Shown here: piece after piece, positions 6,117 through 9,610 of the stretch
Numbering within the stretch: position 1 is the stretch's first letter
How the letters are laid out: every line of letters begins with the position of its first letter
From: Peptostreptococcaceae bacterium
GTDB lineage: Bacteria > Bacillota > Clostridia > Peptostreptococcales > Anaerovoracaceae
Length of the DNA stretch: 9,610 bases
Assembly: GCA_016650115.1 (NCBI GenBank)
Contig: JAENWI010000037.1
Coordinates: forward strand, 1-9,610
Reading direction: 5' to 3'
Program-made: the position numbers and the translations under genes
Notes under the pieces: model-generated
What the model saw: the letters and a program-made list of their open reading frames with translations, nothing else
Told to the model about the DNA's origin: nothing
Database searches by the model: none

Positions 6117-7379
6117 CTATATTATTATAAATGGAAAGAAAAGTGGCAAATAAACATATAATAAGTATATTATTATTAAACCTAGCAAATATGGCAAGAC
6201 TGACTTTGCAATTTTTTCTATTGGTATCCCTGTAATACTTGATCCAACAAAGAGATTAATAGCTACTGGTGGAGTAATCATGCCTATTGATATCCCAATT
6301 ACAAATATTATACCAAAGTGAACAAGGTCAATACCTAATAACTTCATTAATGGTAAAAACACTGGCGTCAGTAAAATAACTGCTGATGATGTTTCCATAA
6401 ACACGCCAGCTATTAAAATTATAGCACTTACCAAAAACATAATTATATATTTATTAGTAGAGAACCCTAAAATACCAAGTGCTAGTTGTTCAGGTATTTT
6501 CCAATTTGCTAAAACCCATCCAAATATCCCACTACATGCGATTATAATCATAATAACCGCAGATATCTTTGCACTACCTAACAATATATTGGTAAAATCT
6601 TTAAAAGTCAAATCCTTATAGATTAAAGTTGATACTATAATAGCATATACAACTGCAACAGCTGCCGCTTCAGATGGTGTGAAATAACCCGAAAATATCC
6701 CACCAAGTATAATAAGTGGCATTAGCAATCCCCATATCGCCTGTTTGAATGTTTTCCAAACATTTTTAAGTACAAATTTCGAACCCGTTGGATAATTATA
6801 TTTAAATGCTTGAAATAATGCAATCGCAATCAACATAACTCCCATAAAAAAACCAGGTATAAAACCATTAACGAATAGCTGTGTAACACTTTGACCTGCT
6901 ATAACAGCATATAAAACCATTGGAACCGATGGAGGTATAACAACTCCGATACACCCTCCCGAAGCAATAAGTGCTATAGATGAGCTTTCATTATAACCAC
7001 GTTTCTTTAGTTCAGGAACCATTGTAGCGCCAACGGCTGCTGTAGTAGCTGCACCAGAACCAGAAATTGCTGCAAAGAACATTGCTGCCACAACTGATAC
7101 AATGGATAATCCACCTCTTATCATGCCTAGCATTGATTCAGCAAATGTAACTAATTTTCGCGAAATTTGTCCTCTTGCCAATAAATCTCCTGCTAGAATA
7201 AAAAACGGAACTGCAACAAGTGCAAAACTGTCGGTGGAAGCAAACATACGCTGTACAACAATGAGCAAATTTATATCACCTTTCATTAAAACCGCTACAC
7301 CTGCAATTGCAACAGAAAAGGCTATAGGTACGCCTATTAACAAGCATCCTAAAAATACAATAAATAACAAGGCTGCCAT
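6117..7379 (-). CDS. dctM: TRAP transporter large permease subunit (DctM)
   Basis: The 420-residue DctM subunit is the membrane channel that couples Na+ entry to substrate uptake with DctQ and the binding protein. The protein is almost wholly hydrophobic, consistent with the family's 12 or so helices. Family signatures are seen in both halves: VPFFILAGDLL near 57-67, ISGSGAATTAAVGATMVPEL near 105-124, SGGCIGVVIPPS at 140-151, YFTPSEAAA at 232-240 and GMITPPVAINLFV at 366-378. The length is normal. The ATG shares one base with the dctQ stop (TAATG), so translation is probably coupled. A G-rich ribosome binding site lies inside the end of dctQ. It is the last gene of the dctPQM unit. Specificity comes mainly from the binding protein. 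Confidence 0.95.
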   Translation of the reverse strand: MAALLFIVFLGCLLIGVPIAFSVAIAGVAVLMKGDINLLIVVQRMFASTDSFALVAVPFFILAGDLLARGQISRKLVTFAESMLGMIRGGLSIVSVVAAMFFAAISGSGAATTAAVGATMVPELKKRGYNESSSIALIASGGCIGVVIPPSVPMVLYAVIAGQSVTQLFVNGFIPGFFMGVMLIAIALFQAFKYNYPTGSKFVLKNVWKTFKQAIWGLLMPLIILGGIFSGYFTPSEAAAVAVVYAIIVSTLIYKDLTFKDFTNILLGSAKISAVIMIIIACSGIFGWVLANWKIPEQLALGILGFSTNKYIIMFLVSAIILIAGVFMETSSAVILLTPVFLPLMKLLGIDLVHFGIIFVIGISIGMITPPVAINLFVGSSITGIPIEKIAKSVLPYLLGLIIIYLLYVYLPLFFPFIII

Positions 7380-7870
7380 TAATTTACATCCCCCTCTCTA
7401 AATCCTACGTTAATAAGATTATCAACAGAGTGTAATATCATAATCGAAAATCCTATTGGTATTGACATATATAAATACTTCATAGGGATGCGAAGAGCTG
7501 CAGATAGTTGGCTCCCCTGTAACCCCATATATTTAAGTCCATAAAAAGTAGCAATACTAAAAAATATACCACATAATATTATTACAAATATAGAAACCAA
7601 TTTTTGAAGTTTAGGTGGCAATAAATGCTGCACAACAAGTACAGATATATGCCCGCTTTTTTTATAAACACTACTCGCACCGAAAAACGTTAAATATACT
7701 AACAGATATCTTGTGACCTCTTCACTCCATGATAGTGCACTAAAGAACACTCGACACACTATTTGTAACGAAGTTGTCAACACCATCATTGCAAGTATGG
7801 TAATAATCAATTTACAACATATTCCATCTATAAAATCAGATGCTTTATGAATTAAATTTGCCATACGCAT
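7379..7870 (-). CDS. dctQ: TRAP transporter small permease subunit (DctQ)
   Basis: The 163-residue four-helix DctQ subunit packs against DctM. The family motif LSWSEEVTRYLLVYLTFFGAS is present, with Trp48, Ser49, Glu50, Glu51 and Arg54. It is followed by a Gly-His (GHI) and later hydrophobic segments ending in SVDNLINVGF. I choose the ATG at 7870, which has AGAGGAGA (7885-7878) seven bases upstream. The frame stays open to an ATG at 7954, but that codon lies inside a long hairpin, lacks a ribosome binding site and would add 28 residues unlike the family. The stop overlaps the dctM start by one base. The gap of 154 bases to dctP carries a candidate promoter and the hairpin. Confidence 0.93.
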   Translation of the reverse strand: MRMANLIHKASDFIDGICCKLIITILAMMVLTTSLQIVCRVFFSALSWSEEVTRYLLVYLTFFGASSVYKKSGHISVLVVQHLLPPKLQKLVSIFVIILCGIFFSIATFYGLKYMGLQGSQLSAALRIPMKYLYMSIPIGFSIMILHSVDNLINVGFREGDVN

Positions 7871-7910
7871 AATACTGTCTCCTCTCTTTGTTCTAGTCAA
7901 GCTAAATTGG

Positions 7911-7977
7911 AACACCAGTGTATAAAACCCATTACGCAGTACAACGTGCTGCATAACGGGTTCTACACCGGGGTGTT
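7911..7977 (-). promoter_or_regulatory. Long imperfect hairpin in the dctP-dctQ intergenic region
   Basis: In the minus-strand transcript, outer arms AACACC (7977-7972) and GGTGTT (7916-7911) pair. They are followed inward by GTGTA/TACAC, AACCC/GGGTT, a nine-pair block including two G-U pairs, and AC/GT around a GTT loop. This gives about 27 pairs in 67 bases. There is no T-run, so it is not a terminator. It ends 25 bases before the dctQ ribosome binding site. Hairpins between binding-protein and permease genes often stabilise the upstream message and lower permease expression; that role here is inference. Confidence 0.7.
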
Positions 7978-8014
7978 ACAACTTAATTATATCAGGACAC
8001 CTTTTGTAACACAA
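7973..8014 (-). promoter_or_regulatory. Candidate internal dctQM promoter with flanking inverted repeat
   Basis: On the minus strand TTGTGT (8014-8009), a 17-base spacer and TATAAT (7991-7986), preceded by TG to make an extended -10, lie right after dctP. The start would fall near 7979, at the foot of the 67-base hairpin. Perfect 9-bp arms GTGTTACAA (7973-7981) and TTGTAACAC (8004-8012) flank the -10. They could be an operator or, in RNA reading through from dctP, a competing stem. Confidence 0.5.
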
Positions 8015-8024
8015 ATCTTCTAAA

Positions 8025-9044
8025 TTATTTTAGTGCTTCATTAATTCTATCAATATAATCTGAATATTCTGGATAATCACTATAAACAACTTGAACTGCA
8101 TCCTTAAAACTACCTAAATCTGGATCAGTAACAATTTCCATCCCATTTTTAACTAACTCAGCCATTTGACTTTCTTCATTATCCGCAACCCATTGTCTTT
8201 CAAATTCTGCTGCTTCTTGTGCTGAATCCTTGAATATTATTTGTACATCTTCAGGCAATTCTTTAAACTTATCCAAGCTCATTGTAATTATAGCTGACGC
8301 ATAGGCATGTCTAGTCATAGTTACATATTTTTGAGATTCCCAAAGCTTATATGAATAAATTACATTTATTGGATTTTCTTGTCCTTCTATTGTTCCTTGC
8401 TGCAACGCTGTTAATGCCTCTGACCACGCCATTGGAACAGCATTAACTCCTAATGCATTAAACGTTTTAGTGTAAACCTCATTTTCCATTACGCGTATTT
8501 TTAAACCTTTTACATCTTCTTCGCTTTTTACTTCTTTCTTGCTATTAGTTAAATTACGAAACCCTCTTTCAGCATAAGCTAAGCCCTTTAAATTAGCATC
8601 TTCTAACTTACCTAAAAGTTCTTGTCCAACTTCACCATCTAAAATTTTATATGCACTTTCATTGCTAGAGAATAAAAATGGCATATCTAAAACTCCCATT
8701 TCAGAAACAAAATTAGAAAAAGGTCCACTTGTTATTATTCCCATATCCAATGTTCCCATTTGCATGCTTTCAAGCATTGTTCTTTCATCTCCCAATGATC
8801 CATTAGGATATATTTCAATAGTATATGATCCATTAGTACGCTCTTTTACTAAATCGGCAAATTTCTCTGCTGCAATCTGGAAACTATCCTCTTCATTTAC
8901 TGTTGTTCCTAATTTAATCACCACTGCTTCACTTTTTGAGCCTTCCTCAGTAGTTTTAGGAGCCGAATTACCAGAGCAAGCTGCTAAGCTAACTACCATA
9001 ATAAGCGCTAAAACTATGCTGGCAATTTTATTAAATTTCCTCAT
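8025..9044 (-). CDS. dctP: TRAP transporter substrate-binding lipoprotein (DctP family)
   Basis: This 339-residue extracytoplasmic solute receptor captures an organic acid and delivers it to DctQM. The N-terminus is a lipoprotein signal: MRKFNK, a hydrophobic core, then the lipobox SLAAC with Cys23, as expected in a Gram-positive cell. DctP features seen are GFRNLTNSKK at 161-170, LKIRVMEN with the ligand-binding Arg184, ALQQGTIEGQENPINVI with Asn224, and a C-terminal LPEDVQIIFKDSAQEAAEFER helix. The Arg/Asn pair indicates a carboxylate ligand. C4-dicarboxylates, keto acids and sugar acids are all known in this family, and the neighbouring ilvD favours a hydroxy acid or sugar acid. The start has GGGAGA seven bases upstream. 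First gene of the operon, under a near-consensus promoter. Confidence 0.95.
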   Translation of the reverse strand: MRKFNKIASIVLALIMVVSLAACSGNSAPKTTEEGSKSEAVVIKLGTTVNEEDSFQIAAEKFADLVKERTNGSYTIEIYPNGSLGDERTMLESMQMGTLDMGIITSGPFSNFVSEMGVLDMPFLFSSNESAYKILDGEVGQELLGKLEDANLKGLAYAERGFRNLTNSKKEVKSEEDVKGLKIRVMENEVYTKTFNALGVNAVPMAWSEALTALQQGTIEGQENPINVIYSYKLWESQKYVTMTRHAYASAIITMSLDKFKELPEDVQIIFKDSAQEAAEFERQWVADNEESQMAELVKNGMEIVTDPDLGSFKDAVQVVYSDYPEYSDYIDRINEALK

Positions 9045-9075
9045 TTTATTTCTCCCATATTGATTTTTATATTAG

Positions 9076-9100
9076 ATTATTATACCACATGTATAATAAT
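9076..9100 (-). promoter_or_regulatory. Second candidate dctP promoter overlapped by a 25-bp operator-like repeat
   Basis: Ten-bp perfect arms ATTATTATAC (9076-9085) and GTATAATAAT (9091-9100) are separated by CACAT. On the minus strand the same bases give TGGTATAAT (9087-9079), a perfect extended -10, about 35 bases before the dctP start. The -35 position is poor. It may be a secondary promoter or purely a regulatory site downstream of the main promoter. Confidence 0.5.
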
Positions 9101-9117
9101 TAACATTTTAAATACAA

Positions 9118-9148
9118 ATCGTATAAACATTATTTTATGTTGTACGAT
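9118..9148. repeat. Imperfect inverted repeat in the dctP leader
   Basis: ATCGTATAAACAT (9118-9130) faces ATGTTGTACGAT (9137-9148) across six bases, with one base missing in the right arm. The right arm contains the TGTACGAT half-site shared with the dctP promoter, so this may be a further binding site for the same regulator. Confidence 0.45.
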
Positions 9149-9180
9149 GTTATTATATTGTGTATGATGTCCTTTGTCAA
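9141..9180 (-). promoter_or_regulatory. Main dctP promoter with direct-repeat operator
   Basis: On the minus strand TTGACA (9180-9175), a 17-base spacer and TATAAT (9157-9152) match the vegetative consensus fully. ACATCATACA (9170-9161) in the spacer and ACATCGTACA (9150-9141) over the start region are direct repeats exactly 20 bases, or two helical turns, apart. This position suits a repressor. The leader to dctP is about 100 bases. Confidence 0.85.
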
Positions 9181-9190
9181 TTCTAAGTTA

Positions 9191-9333
9191 CGACTTGAAA
9201 GTCGCACACTATGACCTCTGCTGACTTCTCATGCTAAACCGTTTTCGACCATGTTTTGAAATTTATCTCTACATGTCCATGAGATCTCCACAGCGGACTT
9301 ACACCACCTAGTTAATTGTCATGCCTGGCGCAC
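9191..9333 (-). mobile_element. Relic of a group II (IIC-type) intron, maturase and 3' domains lost
   Basis: Read on the minus strand, the piece starts GTGCGCCAGGCATG at 9333, matching the GUGYG 5' end of bacterial group II introns and what I recall of the start of IIC introns such as that of Oceanobacillus iheyensis. GGTGTAAGTCC follows at the place expected early in domain I. Near its end, AGAAGTCAGCAGAGGTCAT (9229-9211) resembles the conserved stretch just ahead of domain IV, and a small hairpin at 9204-9191 could be the domain IV base. An intact element would be near 2 kb; most of domains I-III, the maturase, the domain V catalytic hairpin and domain VI are absent. The 5' end lies two bases after the T-tract of the tRNA terminator, a preferred target of IIC introns. 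Confidence 0.65.
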
Positions 9334-9335
9334 TT

Positions 9336-9367
9336 AAAAAAGGCTTCCAGAAATCTCTGAAAGCCTT
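9336..9367 (-). terminator. Rho-independent terminator of the tRNA cluster
   Basis: On the minus strand AAGGCTTTCAGA (9367-9356) pairs with TCTGGAAGCCTT (9351-9340), with one G-U pair and a GATT loop. It is followed by T residues (A on the plus strand at 9336-9341), and begins nine bases after the tRNA-fMet CCA end. Confidence 0.9.
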
Positions 9368-9376
9368 GCATTTACT

Positions 9377-9452
<76 letters not shown>

Positions 9453-9458
9453 ATGTTT

Positions 9459-9478
9459 TGGGTTTTTATAAAAACCCA
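9459..9478. repeat. Perfect 20-bp palindrome between two tRNA genes
   Basis: TGGGTTTTTATAAAAACCCA is fully self-complementary and lies six bases upstream of tRNA-fMet on the minus strand. In the precursor RNA it would fold to a hairpin of up to nine or ten pairs with a tight A/U loop, between tRNA-Leu and tRNA-fMet. It could guide RNase processing or act as a weak terminator; no role is proven. Confidence 0.7.
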
Positions 9479-9496
9479 GGTACTAAACTATTTAAT

Positions 9497-9585
9497 TGGT
9501 GCCGAAGACCGGGGTCGAACCGGTACGATCGATGAAGATCGCAGGATTTTAAGTCCTGTGCGTCTGCCAATTCCGCCACTCCGGC
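9497..9585 (-). tRNA. tRNA-Leu (UAA)
   Basis: An 89-base class II tRNA with encoded CCA. Acceptor GCCGGAG pairs with CTTCGGC, with one G-U pair, and the discriminator is A73 as in leucine tRNAs. The loop CTTAAAA carries anticodon TAA (9549-9551), which reads UUA. A long variable arm of about 17 bases follows the anticodon stem. Confidence 0.97.
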
Positions 9586-9589
9586 ACAT

Positions 9590-9610
9590 TGGCTCCAAGG
9601 GTGGGGCTCG
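9590..9610 (-). tRNA. 3' end of a further tRNA, identity not determined
   Basis: The minus strand entering the window reads CGAGCCCCACCCTTGGAGCCA. The T-loop end CGAGC, the T-stem strand CCCAC, the acceptor strand CCTTGGA, a G73 discriminator and CCA fit a tRNA 3' end. It lies four bases upstream of tRNA-Leu. G73 suits several amino acids, and the anticodon is outside the window. Confidence 0.8.

Noticed and set aside
7871..7954. N-terminal extension of dctQ by 28 residues from an ATG at 7954
   Set aside because: The ATG lies within the long hairpin and has no ribosome binding site, while the ATG at 7870 has an excellent one and gives the usual family length.

Overview
The window is AT-rich and looks like the chromosome of a low-GC Gram-positive anaerobe of the Clostridia. 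The evidence is strong AGGAGG-type ribosome binding sites, TTGACA/TATAAT promoters, a sortase, an oxygen-labile-type IlvD, a lipoprotein-type solute-binding protein and a tRNA cluster. No gene fixes the species. Apart from the first gene, everything supported here lies on the minus strand.

Layout, left to right. Positions 1-322 (+) hold the 3' end of a glycine betaine/choline-type ABC transporter binding protein, closed by a strong hairpin terminator. On the minus strand follow a GT2 glycosyltransferase fused to a GtrA membrane domain (593-1633), a GNAT acetyltransferase (1730-2209), the remains of a gene that once followed a sortase (about 2352-2438), and the sortase itself (2465-3091). The sortase promoter sits inside an inverted repeat, directly behind a terminator that closes the next minus-strand unit. 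That unit contains an Mpv17/PMP22-like membrane protein with a TTG start (3361-4005), followed by a short broken relic that resembles an NhaC-type antiporter (3223-3354).

The best-defined functional block is 4114-9180. It contains a tripartite TRAP transporter (dctP 8025-9044, dctQ 7379-7870, dctM 6117-7379) and a dihydroxy-acid dehydratase (ilvD 4114-5781), all in one direction. Both dctP and ilvD have clear TTGACA-N17 promoters. Similar half-sites around ACATCRTACA / TATGATGTC occur in both, so one unseen regulator may control uptake and dehydration together. No other branched-chain amino acid gene is nearby, so the dehydratase may act on an imported hydroxy acid or sugar acid rather than only in valine/isoleucine synthesis. 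Between dctP and dctQ lie a candidate internal promoter and a 67-nt imperfect hairpin that probably sets the ratio of binding protein to permease.

The right end carries a minus-strand tRNA cluster: the 3' end of an unidentified tRNA, tRNA-Leu(UAA) and initiator tRNA-fMet(CAU), then a rho-independent terminator. Starting two bases past the terminator T-tract is a short relic (9191-9333) that looks like a group IIC intron which lost its maturase and 3' domains. The dctP promoter starts about ten bases beyond it. This relic, the shared TRAP/ilvD operators and the dctP-dctQ leader structure are the most interesting items. No CRISPR array, intact insertion sequence or known riboswitch was seen.
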